NCBI GenBank assembly: GCA_900544425.1
Contig: UQUX01000037.1
Span: 1-15,125, forward strand
Reading direction: 5' to 3'
Source of the DNA: an uncultured Collinsella sp.
GTDB taxonomy: Bacteria > Actinomycetota > Coriobacteriia > Coriobacteriales > Coriobacteriaceae
DNA length: 15,125 nt
Shown: positions 1 through 7,394 of the stretch, one piece after another
Position numbering within the stretch: position 1 is the first letter of the stretch
Layout of the letters: each line of letters starts with the position of its first letter
Notes under the pieces: generated by a model
What the model was told of the DNA's origin: nothing
Seen by the model: the letters and a program-made list of their open reading frames with translations, nothing else
The model's database searches: none
Made by a program: the position numbers and the translations under genes

Positions 1-1
1 T

Positions 2-664
2 GCCGCCGGCGGCGCACTTGCCGCCAAGGGCGTCGACGGCGCAAACCCCTCGGCAGATGCCAGCTGCCCGTTCGAGTTCTATGGTGTCGACTCGTGTCAA
101 GATTTGGCTATCGATGCACATGGCCACGCCCTGCGCATTCCCAACCTGCACTTCCAGGAGCTCGACGTGCTCGACGCCCTCATGAAGCTCAACCCTGCCG
201 AGACGCCCGATGCGCTTTTCGACGCACCGCTCGCCGACATCTCGGTCTGCTTTGGCTTTATGCACCACGTGCCGTCGTGCGAGTACCGCGTACGCGTGCT
301 CGACGCCCTGGTGCGGCAGACGCGCCCAGGCGGCATCATCGCCATCAGCTTTTGGGAGTTCATGAACGATGAGCGCATGGCGCGCAAGGCCGTTCGAGCC
401 GAAGCCCGCGCCGAGCTCACCCCGCCGTTTGAGGGTTACGATTCAGCGCAGTTTGAAGCCGGCGACCACCTCATCGGCTGGCAAAACGACCGCCACGCCT
501 ACCGCTATTGCCATCACTTTGACGATCAGCAGATCACCGACCTGGTGCGCGGCGTCCGTACGTTCTACAAGAGCGGCGAGGTCCCCGTGCGCGAGCTTGA
601 GCGCTTCCATGCCGACGGTCGCAGCGGCGAGCTCAACCGCTATGTGATTCTCAAACGTCTGTAG
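2..664 (+). CDS. Class I SAM-dependent methyltransferase, 5' end outside the window
   Basis: The reading frame is open from base 2 to the TAG at 662-664, giving 220 visible residues with no stop, so the gene starts upstream; the internal TTG and ATG codons are not needed as starts. The visible part begins at about the second strand of a Rossmann methyltransferase: FYGVDSC (residues 26-32) resembles the SAM-ribose acidic loop, FGFMHHVP (84-91) is the usual strand-4 region, and RPGG (108-111) precedes strand 5. The glycine-rich motif I should lie upstream of the window. The HHxP...RPGG...FW pattern and the later YCHHF segment recall Trm9/UbiE-like enzymes, so tRNA is a possible substrate, in keeping with trmB next door, but this is inference. 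It could equally be a small-molecule methyltransferase. Class is secure; substrate unknown. Confidence 0.85.
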   Translation, partial: AAGGALAAKGVDGANPSADASCPFEFYGVDSCQDLAIDAHGHALRIPNLHFQELDVLDALMKLNPAETPDALFDAPLADISVCFGFMHHVPSCEYRVRVLDALVRQTRPGGIIAISFWEFMNDERMARKAVRAEARAELTPPFEGYDSAQFEAGDHLIGWQNDRHAYRYCHHFDDQQITDLVRGVRTFYKSGEVPVRELERFHADGRSGELNRYVILKRL

Positions 665-702
665 GCACCGACGATTCGCCGCCGAGCCGCACCGCATCTT
701 TC

Positions 703-726
703 GGGCAAACTATGCCCACCCTTTTT
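703..726 (+). terminator. Weak candidate terminator after the methyltransferase
   Basis: GGGCA (703-707) can pair with TGCCC (713-717) over a 5-base loop. After four bases (ACCC) comes a run of five T (722-726). The stem is short and the gap before the T run is longer than usual, so this may only attenuate transcription, and trmB may be partly co-transcribed. Confidence 0.3.
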
Positions 727-782
727 CAACCCATTGACGGAACGCGCAGCTATGCGTTCCATACTTATGACCAAGGAGCCTC

Positions 783-1622
783 ATGGGAGCCGTCCACGTT
801 CGCACGCCTAAGAACTTTGTGCTCGAGGAGCGCCTGGAGCGCTACGCCGATGCGATTGAGACGAACCCCGAGGCTTATGCCGGAGATTGGCGCGAGGCTT
901 GCGCGCCAGCTGGCAGCAAGCCCTTCGAACAACTTCACCTGGATCTTGGCTGTGGCAAGGGAACCTATCTGGTCGAGCGCGCCCACCGCGAGCCCGACAC
1001 CCTCTTTATCGGTATGGACCAGGAGCCCATCTGCATCGCCTATGCCGCACAGAAAATCTGCGAGCAGGAACTGACCAACGCACTCGTCCTGCCCCGAGGC
1101 GCCGCATCGCTGTCGCAGCTGTTTGCCGCAGGCGAGCTCGATGCCATCACCATCAACTTTCCCACGCCGCAGCCCAAGGCCAAGTACGCTAAAAAACGAC
1201 TCGTCCATGTCGACCATCTGATGCTCTACCGCCCGCTCTTTGCAGTCGGCGCCACCGTCACACTGCGAACCGACAGCAAGCCATTGCGCGACTACGCCCT
1301 GGGGCAGTTTGCCGCGGCAGGCTACGACACGCTTTGGGTAAGCGACGACGTTCGTCGCGACCATCCCGAGCATCCCGAGACCGAATATGAATGCCGCACG
1401 CGCGAGATGGGTGCCGCCGTCTATGGCATTTGTGCCACGCCCGGTGCGCAGCCCAGCGATGAACAGCTCGCAGCAGGCCGCGCGCAGGAGCAAAGCCTTG
1501 CCTGTTACCTGCCCGACAACCTCGATGAGCTCACCTATGTACCTCTGGGCATGGAAGAGGCCGTCGAGAACTTTAGAAACCGCGCCCGCAAAGGCAAGAA
1601 GCGCCTGCCGCAAGAGTCCTAG
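783..1622 (+). CDS. trmB: tRNA (guanine-N7-)-methyltransferase, divergent TrmB
   Basis: Predicted to methylate N7 of G46 in the tRNA variable loop using SAM, in the cytoplasm. The ATG at 783 is preceded by AAGGAG (773-778) at good spacing. The 279-residue product has an N-terminal TPKNF...ERLERY region, SAM motif I LHLDLGCGKG (51-60), an IGMDQE acidic loop (76-81) and the family signature region NFPTPQPKAKYAKKRLV (125-141). In ordinary TrmB this last motif reads FPDPW.K.RH.KRR, so Asp is replaced by Thr and Trp by Gln. The later TD motif (163-164) is followed by an altered spacing to Tyr. The usual family end (TEYECRT...G) lies near residues 200-215, leaving about 60 extra residues of charged tail. 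Family membership is strong; exact specificity is less certain. No good terminator follows, only the palindromic repeat. Confidence 0.87.
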   Translation: MGAVHVRTPKNFVLEERLERYADAIETNPEAYAGDWREACAPAGSKPFEQLHLDLGCGKGTYLVERAHREPDTLFIGMDQEPICIAYAAQKICEQELTNALVLPRGAASLSQLFAAGELDAITINFPTPQPKAKYAKKRLVHVDHLMLYRPLFAVGATVTLRTDSKPLRDYALGQFAAAGYDTLWVSDDVRRDHPEHPETEYECRTREMGAAVYGICATPGAQPSDEQLAAGRAQEQSLACYLPDNLDELTYVPLGMEEAVENFRNRARKGKKRLPQES

Positions 1623-1931
1623 GGACCTCTGATGGTCGCGGTGTCGGCAAACAAGCGCAAATAGGCGTCAGCAAGCAACCCTCAAAACCTAAGTGAGTAG
1701 ACTTTTTTGCAATAGCCAAGCACAGCCCGAATAACGAAAACTAAACCGCAGGTAGAGCCCTTGCGCAAAAGCCATGTGCTCGCGACATCGCAAAAAGTCT
1801 ACTCACTTAGTTGGCAACCGCACCAAACGGCCGGACAGAACGCCCATTTCCTGCATTTTCTCGCGCGCTGGCACCCCGCGCCGCCGCTACGCCATAATAG
1901 TTGGCGGACAATCGCGAGAGAAAGCAACCAC
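1623..1931. other. Intergenic region between trmB and the helicase
   Basis: This 309-bp gap holds copy 1 of the palindromic repeat (1689-1810) and little else. No GC-rich stem with a T run follows trmB. A CATAAT hexamer at 1893-1898 is a possible -10 for the helicase; the best -35 match, CTGGCA (1868-1873), sits 19 bases upstream, so the promoter is only a suggestion. The frame through 1761-1931 is open and continuous with the helicase, but it runs through the repeat and is treated as non-coding. Confidence 0.5.
1689..1810. repeat. Palindromic three-frame-stop repeat, copy 1
   Basis: A 122-bp element with terminal inverted arms of about 20 bp: CTAAGTGAGTAGAC plus six T and GC at 1689-1710, and the complement at 1790-1810. 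Each arm contains TAA, TGA and TAG in three different frames. The interior shares the block CCGCAGGTAGA (1746-1756) followed by CTTG with the other two copies, so all three lie in the same orientation on the plus strand. This copy stands alone, 66 bp after the trmB stop and upstream of the helicase start at 1932. No target-site duplication is visible. It may be a structured RNA, a terminator-like element or a non-autonomous mobile repeat. Confidence 0.93.
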
Positions 1932-4613
1932 ATGGCACAGACCACGACAGATACCGCCGCCAGCACCGTCTCCGGCGCCGGCGCCGCCAGCTCATTCTCG
2001 GGCGGCACGGGAACCGAAGCCGAGTTTGGCTCGCTCGGCGCGCTCTCCCCCACCTGGTGGGAGCCCGAGGATGGTAGCGAGCCCGAACCATGGCTCACGC
2101 CCGATCAGGCCTTCGAACGCTTCTTTGAATGGACAAGCGACCGCGGTATTGAGCTGTGGGACCACCAGGAAGAGGCCCTCATGGATCTAGCCGCCGGTGA
2201 CCATGTCATTTTGGGAACACCGACCGGATCGGGCAAGTCGCTTGTCGCGCTAGGCATGCTCTTTATGGGCATGGCACAGGGCAAGCGCTGTTATTACACG
2301 GCCCCCATCAAGGCTCTGGTCAGCGAAAAGTTTTTCGACCTTGTGCAGGTGCTCGGCCGCGATAACGTCGGCATGATCACCGGCGACACGCATATCAACA
2401 CCAAGGCGCCCGTCATCTGCTGCACGGCAGAAATCCTTGCCAACGATGCACTGCGCGAGGGCGAGGGCGCCGACGTGGGCTGCGTCGCCATGGACGAGTT
2501 CCACTATTTTGCCGACCCCGACCGCGGCTGGGCCTGGCAGGTGCCGCTGCTCACCCTGCCTCACACGCAATTCATGCTCATGAGCGCCACGCTCGGCGAT
2601 GTCACTGCCATCGCCGCCTCACTCGAGGAACACACCGGCGCTACCTGCGACTTGGTCGTCGATGCCCCACGCCCCGTGCCGCTGAGCTACGACTACGTGA
2701 CGACCTCCCTCGAGGGCACCGTCGAGCTCGCGATGCGCGGCGGAGAGGCCCCGCTCTATATCGTGCACTTTAGCCAGGATGCCGCCCTTGCGACGGCACA
2801 GTCGCTCGCCAACTTTGGCATTGCCAGCAAGGAGCAGCGCGAGGCCATCAAGGAGGCGGCCAAGGGCACGAGCTTCTCGACGGCCTTCGGCAAGATCCTC
2901 AAGCGTTTGCTTGGCTGCGGCGTCGGCGTGCACCACGCCGGTATGCTGCCGCGTTATCGTCTGCTGGTCGAGCGTTTGGCGCAGCAGGGCCTGCTGCCCG
3001 TCATCTGCGGCACCGATACGCTCGGCGTCGGCATCAACGTACCCATCCACACCGTGGTGCTCACCGCGCTCACCAAGTTCGATGGCTACAAGATGCGTCG
3101 TCTGCGCGCCCGCGAGTTCCACCAGATTGCCGGTCGCGCCGGCCGCTCGGGCTTTGATACCGAGGGCATGGTGATTGCCGAGGCACCCGAGCACGAGATC
3201 GAGAACGCCAAGCTCATGGCCAAGGCGGGCGACGACCCCAAGAAGCTCCGCAAGATTAAAAAGAAGAAGGCCCCCGAGGGCTTTGTCACCTGGAACAAGC
3301 AGACCTTTGAGCGCCTGATCGAGACGCAGCCCGAAACGCTCAAGCCGCGCCTGCGCATCACACACTCCATGGTGATTAGCGTGGTCGAGCAGGGCGGCGA
3401 CGCCCGCGCCCGCGTGCACGACCTCATCGAAACAAGCCTGCAGACCCCTGAGGAAAAGGCAAAGCTCGAGGTTCGTGCCGACGAGATCTTCGCCACGCTC
3501 ATCGACTCCGGCGTCGTCGTGCGCACCGAGGTGCCGCCCGCACACGACGCTCCAGCTGACGCCGCGCCGGACATCGACTATGCGCTAACGGTCGACCTGC
3601 CCGAGGATTTTGCGCTCGACCAGCCGCTCTCGCCGTTTTTGCTTGCCGCGCTGGAGCTGCTCGACCCCGAGAGTGAGACCTATACCATGGATCTGATCTC
3701 AATGGTCGAGGCTACGCTCGAGGATCCCAAGCAGGTGCTGCGCGCGCAGGAGCGCGCCGCGCGCGACCGCGCTATGGCCGAGATGAAAGCCGACGGCGTC
3801 GAATATGAGGAACGCTTGGAGCGCATCCAGGATGTCACCTACGAAAAGCCACTCGAGGATTTGCTCGATGCCGCCTTCGACAAGTACTGCCAGGAAGTAC
3901 CTTGGGCCAACGACTACCAGCTCTCGCCCAAGAGCGTCCTGCGCGACATGTTGGAGAGCGCGAGCGACTTTAAGGGCTATATCCAAAAGCTCGGCATCGC
4001 CCGCTCCGAGGGCATTCTGCTGCGCTACCTAGCCGAGGCCTACCGCTCCCTCGATCGCACCGTGCCCATTGAGAAGCGCGATGAGCGCTTGCGCGACATC
4101 ATTTCGTGGCTCGGCTTTGTGGTACGCTCGGTCGACTCGAGCCTGGTGGACGAGTGGGAGAACGCCGGCAACCCGGCGGCCCTCGACGCCGCGCCGCCGC
4201 AGGGCATCGACGAGGTCGTTGCGGACCGTCGCGGCTGCACGCTGCTGGTGCGCAACGCACTCTTCCGCCGCGTGACCCTTGCCGCCCGCGAGCACGTTCG
4301 CGACCTGGGCGAACTCGACGAGGACTGGGGCATGAGCGAGGTCCGCTGGCAAAAGGCGCTCGATGCCTACCATGAGCAGCACGAGGAAATCCTCACCGAC
4401 GGAGATGCCCGCAGCGCCGCGATGTTTACCATCGACGGGAGCGACGAGAAGACCGATCACGTGTGGCACGTGCACCAGATTTTTGCCGACGAGGATGGCG
4501 ACCACGACTTTGGCATCATGGGCGATGTCGACCTGGATGCCACGCAAGACGGCGGCGAGGTCATCTTCAAAAACTACCGCGTCGGCTTTATCGAGGACCT
4601 GCTCGAGGACTAG
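1932..4613 (+). CDS. DEAD/DEAH-box (Ski2-like) helicase with DUF3516-type C-terminus
   Basis: An 893-residue superfamily 2 helicase, predicted to unwind RNA or RNA/DNA using ATP. The start is set at ATG 1932, after a purine-rich GAGAGAAAG; the frame stays open back to 1761, but that stretch is repeat sequence. The N-terminal 60 residues are rich in Ala, Gly and Ser and probably disordered. Motifs in order: GTPTGSGKS (Walker A, 95-103), TAPIKALV (Ia), TAEILAND (Ib), MDEFHYF (motif II, 187-193), MSAT (III, 217-220), GTDTLGVGINVP (V, from 360) and HQIAGRAGR (VI, 397-405). A long helical region with a KKKK stretch follows, then an acidic C-terminus ending EDLLED. The layout and size match actinobacterial DUF3516 helicases related to Ski2/HelY. 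The helicase class is certain; the physiological substrate is unknown. Confidence 0.93.
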   Translation: MAQTTTDTAASTVSGAGAASSFSGGTGTEAEFGSLGALSPTWWEPEDGSEPEPWLTPDQAFERFFEWTSDRGIELWDHQEEALMDLAAGDHVILGTPTGSGKSLVALGMLFMGMAQGKRCYYTAPIKALVSEKFFDLVQVLGRDNVGMITGDTHINTKAPVICCTAEILANDALREGEGADVGCVAMDEFHYFADPDRGWAWQVPLLTLPHTQFMLMSATLGDVTAIAASLEEHTGATCDLVVDAPRPVPLSYDYVTTSLEGTVELAMRGGEAPLYIVHFSQDAALATAQSLANFGIASKEQREAIKEAAKGTSFSTAFGKILKRLLGCGVGVHHAGMLPRYRLLVERLAQQGLLPVICGTDTLGVGINVPIHTVVLTALTKFDGYKMRRLRAREFHQIAGRAGRSGFDTEGMVIAEAPEHEIENAKLMAKAGDDPKKLRKIKKKKAPEGFVTWNKQTFERLIETQPETLKPRLRITHSMVISVVEQGGDARARVHDLIETSLQTPEEKAKLEVRADEIFATLIDSGVVVRTEVPPAHDAPADAAPDIDYALTVDLPEDFALDQPLSPFLLAALELLDPESETYTMDLISMVEATLEDPKQVLRAQERAARDRAMAEMKADGVEYEERLERIQDVTYEKPLEDLLDAAFDKYCQEVPWANDYQLSPKSVLRDMLESASDFKGYIQKLGIARSEGILLRYLAEAYRSLDRTVPIEKRDERLRDIISWLGFVVRSVDSSLVDEWENAGNPAALDAAPPQGIDEVVADRRGCTLLVRNALFRRVTLAAREHVRDLGELDEDWGMSEVRWQKALDAYHEQHEEILTDGDARSAAMFTIDGSDEKTDHVWHVHQIFADEDGDHDFGIMGDVDLDATQDGGEVIFKNYRVGFIEDLLED

Positions 4614-4630
4614 CCGTACATACTGGAACG

Positions 4631-4670
4631 AAGCGGGGCCGTTGGCAGTATCGCCAGCGGCCCCGCTTTT
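4631..4670 (+). terminator. Rho-independent terminator after the helicase
   Basis: AAGCGGGGCCG (4631-4641) pairs with CGGCCCCGCTT (4658-4668), with a further TGGC/GCCA pairing inside, and the stem runs into TTTT. It lies 18 bp past the helicase stop, between convergent genes. The opposite strand has no T run after the stem, so it mainly serves the plus strand. Confidence 0.9.
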
Positions 4671-4687
4671 GCACTATACGCTATCCC

Positions 4688-6445
4688 CTACTCGGCATCC
4701 TCGACCTCATACGAATCCGCCTCGGCGGGCTCATCGTTTGCCCCTGTCGCAGCCCCGCGCGCCTCGTCAAACGCCGCCTTCATGGTCTTGTTGCCCCAGG
4801 TGAGCTTGCGAATGGTAAGATCGTCGGCCTTCTTGTTGGCTAGACGTAAATTGTTCTCGGAGGACAGCAATGCCTCCTTGGTTTTCTGCAGATGGCTAAT
4901 CGTCTTGTCAATCTCCTCGATCGCCGTCTGGAACTTACGGCTCGCAAGCTCATAGTTGCGGCCGAAGTCGTTCTTGAACTTCTCCATCTTGGCCTCGAAG
5001 TTCGTGACGTCGATGTTCTGCTGCTTGTACTCCGCCAGCTCCTGCTTATAGCGCAGCGAACCCATGGCGGCGTTGCGCAGCAGCGTGATCATGGGAATGA
5101 AGAACTGCGGGCGGATCACGTACATCTTCTCATAGCGGTAACTCACGTCGACTATCCCTGCGTTATAGAGCTCGCTTTCGGGCTCGAGCAGTGTGCAGAG
5201 CACCGCGTACTCACAGCCTTTCTGGCGACGATCGTGATCGAGTTTCTTAAAGAAGTCCTCGTTTTTGTGCTTGGTCGCGGTCTCGTCGTTCTCGTTTTTC
5301 ATCTCGAACATAATCGAAATGACCTCGTTACCGCTTGCGTCGCACTCGCGGAAGATAAAGTCGCCCTTGGTACCCTCGGACGCATCGTTATCTTTCTCGA
5401 AGTACGCGTTGGGAAACGCCGTCATGCGCAGACGGTTAAACTCGGTCTCGCAGTGCTGCTCGAGCGACTCGCCCACCATCTTGGTAGACAGGCGGACCTT
5501 CATGTCCTTAAGACGCTCAATCTCTTCATCCTTGTAGCGAATCAGGTCATCGCTCGCGCGCTTGGCCTGCGCAAGCTCGAGCTCGTGTGCTGCCTTGGCT
5601 TGCTCCTCGCGAGAATCGCGCACCGCCAGCTCGCTCGTCAGCTTGGCACGTGCCTCATCGCGCTCTCGTTCCGCCGCGGCGACCGCCTCTGACAGGTTCA
5701 TTTTTGCCATCAGTTCCTGCTCGCGCAGCTGGGCACGCAGGCCCTCGGCCTCTTGCTCGGACTGAGCCTTTGCGGCGGAAAACTTCTCTTGCACCTTCGC
5801 GCGATAGTCAGCAAGCGCGCGCTCGGCCTCGCTGCGAGCGGCATCGAGCTCACGCTGCGACTCTGCCGCGGCAGCGGCAAGCGCCATCTCCTGGGCCTTG
5901 TCCGCCGCGGCAAGCCTGGCCTGCAGCTCGGCAATCTGAGCGTCGCGTGCAGCTAAATCGTTTTGAGCAGCGTTGCGCGCCGCCGACTCGGCAAGCTTTG
6001 CTTCGTCGTCCTTGCGTCCAAGCTGTGCACGCAGGCTGTCAATCTCACGCTGGAGCTCGGCGTTCTCCTTCTGAGCATCGGCGCGAGCCTCAACCGCCGC
6101 TCGCTGGCTTGCGCTCTCACGCTCCGCGGCAGCACCCTCGAGCTTGGCGCGCAGCTCGGCAAGCTCGGCATCGCGCCTGGCAACCTCCTGCGCCAGTTCC
6201 TGAGCCGCGGCGTTTTTCTGCTCAACGAGCTGAGCGTTGCGCTGAGACTCCGCCTCCTGCAGAGCAGCCGTCGAGCGCGAGCGCTCAAGCTCCAGTGCCT
6301 GCTCGCCCTCGCGCTGGACTGCCTTCACACGCTCATCCAGGTCGCGCGAAAACTCAGCATCGCGCACTTGTTTGACGATATCCGCATAGCCGGACGCATC
6401 GACCTTAAAAACTTCGCCGCAATGCGGGCACTTAATCTCGTTCAT
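4688..6445 (-). CDS. DUF2130 protein: zinc-ribbon start, long coiled coil, PD-(D/E)XK-like core
   Basis: A 585-residue protein. The start at 6445 follows GAGGAG at normal spacing. It opens with KCPHCGEVF (5-13), a single CxxC knuckle like a half zinc ribbon, then runs through some 290 residues (about 28-320) rich in Ala, Glu, Arg and Gln with heptad character, a long coiled coil. The conserved DUF2130 part starts near KMVGESLEQHCE (322-333) and contains GDFIF...IMFEMKNE, where D362, E381 and K383 fit a D...ExK nuclease-type active site; DUF2130 is generally placed with the PD-(D/E)XK fold. A further helical region with an IDKTISHLQKTKEALL segment follows, then an acidic tail. The function of the family is not established; DNA binding or cleavage is inference. 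The gene is separated from the upstream phosphoesterase by a strong terminator, so it needs its own promoter in the short gap 6446-6503, where none is convincing. Confidence 0.88.
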   Translation of the reverse strand: MNEIKCPHCGEVFKVDASGYADIVKQVRDAEFSRDLDERVKAVQREGEQALELERSRSTAALQEAESQRNAQLVEQKNAAAQELAQEVARRDAELAELRAKLEGAAAERESASQRAAVEARADAQKENAELQREIDSLRAQLGRKDDEAKLAESAARNAAQNDLAARDAQIAELQARLAAADKAQEMALAAAAAESQRELDAARSEAERALADYRAKVQEKFSAAKAQSEQEAEGLRAQLREQELMAKMNLSEAVAAAERERDEARAKLTSELAVRDSREEQAKAAHELELAQAKRASDDLIRYKDEEIERLKDMKVRLSTKMVGESLEQHCETEFNRLRMTAFPNAYFEKDNDASEGTKGDFIFRECDASGNEVISIMFEMKNENDETATKHKNEDFFKKLDHDRRQKGCEYAVLCTLLEPESELYNAGIVDVSYRYEKMYVIRPQFFIPMITLLRNAAMGSLRYKQELAEYKQQNIDVTNFEAKMEKFKNDFGRNYELASRKFQTAIEEIDKTISHLQKTKEALLSSENNLRLANKKADDLTIRKLTWGNKTMKAAFDEARGAATGANDEPAEADSYEVEDAE

Positions 6446-6503
6446 AGCAGCTCCTCGATGGACGCAAATTTCAACCGACTACACTCTACCGCGCCGCACG
6501 GAC

Positions 6504-6538
6504 AAAAAAGGCGCCGCCGCCATAATGGCAACGGCGCC
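6504..6538 (-). terminator. Strong Rho-independent terminator, minus strand
   Basis: Read on the minus strand, GGCGCCG (6538-6532) and a second segment GCCAT (6529-6525) pair with ATGGC (6523-6519) and CGGCGCC (6516-6510), followed directly by six T (complement of 6504-6509). It ends transcription from the metallophosphoesterase, whose stop is at 6585-6587, and lies about 60 bp before the DUF2130 start. Confidence 0.88.
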
Positions 6539-6539
6539 A

Positions 6540-6579
6540 AAACCACCACAAAGCCACCTGCCCCCCCTTGTGGTGGTTT
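6540..6579 (-). terminator. Second hairpin just after the phosphoesterase
   Basis: A perfect 12-bp inverted repeat, AAACCACCACAA (6540-6551) and TTGTGGTGGTTT (6568-6579), encloses a 16-base loop with a run of seven C. It starts 5 bp past the minus-strand stop codon. On the minus strand the stem ends in TTT followed by T and GG, a weak T tract. It probably backs up the stronger terminator beside it or protects the mRNA end. Confidence 0.5.
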
Positions 6580-6584
6580 GAGGG

Positions 6585-7130
6585 CTACAGCCTAAAGAAG
6601 CTAAGAATCTGATCGCGGCTTACGGGCTTGTAATCGTTGGCATCGAGACCGACATCGTAGCGAAAGATAGGGCGCTCGCGATCGCGGTTGCGTGCGTTGG
6701 CGCGGTCACCCCTGCTGTGGATATGCCCATGCAGCATAATGGCGCCACGTGCCTTGCCGTTCCAGCTGAGCATGGGGTAGTGGCTCATAACCAGACGATG
6801 GCCCTTGGCATAGCCGGGAGCAATCTCCAGGTAATCGCGCACGTTTTCCCAAATCTGCGGTACGTCGGAATCTTCCCAGTCGCCGTCATGGTTACCGCGG
6901 ATGAGCGTCACGTTCTGGCATTCGATACGCTCGCGCAGGCGCACCGCCTCCGCCAGGGGCAAACGATAGGTAAAGTCACCCAGAATATAGAGGCGGTCGT
7001 CCGCAGCCACGCACTCATTGATGGCATCGATGACCTTGCGGTTCATCTCCTCGACCGAGTCAAACGGCCGGTCCATGTCGTGCAAGATATTCGTATCGCC
7101 CAGGTGCAGGTCGGCGGTAAACCACATCAT
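6585..7130 (-). CDS. Calcineurin-like metallophosphoesterase
   Basis: A 181-residue cytosolic hydrolase with all the signature motifs of the binuclear-metal phosphoesterase fold: DLH (D7, H9), GDFTYR (51-56), GNHD (79-82), SHYP with H117, and HGHIH (134-138). DVGLDAN near the end is the usual closing motif of the small bacterial members. It should cleave phosphate esters or phosphodiesters, but substrate cannot be read from the sequence. Two ATG codons stand in tandem at the start; GAGGG lies eight bases before the first. It follows a small acidic gene after a 66-bp gap with a possible -10 of its own, and is closed by two hairpins downstream. Confidence 0.9.
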   Translation of the reverse strand: MMWFTADLHLGDTNILHDMDRPFDSVEEMNRKVIDAINECVAADDRLYILGDFTYRLPLAEAVRLRERIECQNVTLIRGNHDGDWEDSDVPQIWENVRDYLEIAPGYAKGHRLVMSHYPMLSWNGKARGAIMLHGHIHSRGDRANARNRDRERPIFRYDVGLDANDYKPVSRDQILSFFRL

Positions 7131-7170
7131 CGTCTATGCCCTCATTTCGCAACGTGCTCAACTCGTGCTA

Positions 7171-7176
7171 AGTATA
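7171..7176 (-). promoter_or_regulatory. Possible -10 box for the metallophosphoesterase
   Basis: On the minus strand this reads TATACT, a 5/6 match to TATAAT, 40 bases before the ATG at 7130. No good -35 lies at 16-18 bp. It would give the phosphoesterase its own transcript besides any read-through from the two genes upstream. Confidence 0.35.
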
Positions 7177-7196
7177 CAGACGTAGCGATGCGGCGG

Positions 7197-7376
7197 TTAT
7201 CCAAAGAGCCCGCCGAACAGTCCGCGGCGGCGCTTGTCTTGCTTTTTCGAAGCGTCACCCTGAGTTTTCTTGTCCTGCCGCATCTTACGGTCCTGTTCCA
7301 GCTCATCGTCATCGAGTAGCACATCCCACTCAAACGGATCATCTGCCAGATCAAACAGGTCATCGTCATCAAACAT
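7197..7376 (-). CDS. Small acidic/basic hypothetical protein (59 aa)
   Basis: Unrecognised. The start is placed at 7376 because GGAGG stands five bases before that ATG, while the in-frame ATG at 7388 has no ribosome binding site. The protein begins MFDDDDLFDLADD, continues with a second acidic patch (DDDELEQD), and then turns strongly basic (KKQDKRRR) before ending GLFGGLFG. It has no membrane segment or cysteine. The bipolar charge and hydrophobic end suggest a small adaptor or an intrinsically disordered partner, which is inference. It starts 18 bp after the HIRAN gene stop, so the two are very likely co-transcribed. Confidence 0.7.
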   Translation of the reverse strand: MFDDDDLFDLADDPFEWDVLLDDDELEQDRKMRQDKKTQGDASKKQDKRRRGLFGGLFG

Positions 7377-7394
7377 GGCAGCCTCCATTGCCGA

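Noticed and set aside
735..765. TTGACG...CATACT as a trmB promoter
   Set aside because: The spacing is 19 bp and the start of transcription would fall on the ribosome binding site, so it was not listed.
765..1613. 282-codon open frame on the minus strand
   Set aside because: It mirrors trmB, which has a ribosome binding site and clear motifs; the antisense product has none.
1761..1931. 57-codon N-terminal extension of the helicase
   Set aside because: The segment is read through the palindromic repeat and intergenic DNA; ATG 1932 begins the protein-like sequence.
2619..3545. 308-codon open frame on the minus strand
   Set aside because: It is antisense to the helicase motifs and is a by-product of GC-rich codon use.
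4892..6375. Long open frames on the plus strand (4892-5692 and 5587-6375)
   Set aside because: They lie wholly opposite the DUF2130 gene, whose Ala/Glu/Arg-rich coiled coil leaves the other strand open. Their products are low in complexity and match no family.
7377..7388. Upstream ATG at 7388 for the 59-residue protein
   Set aside because: No ribosome binding site precedes it, while GGAGG stands five bases before ATG 7376.
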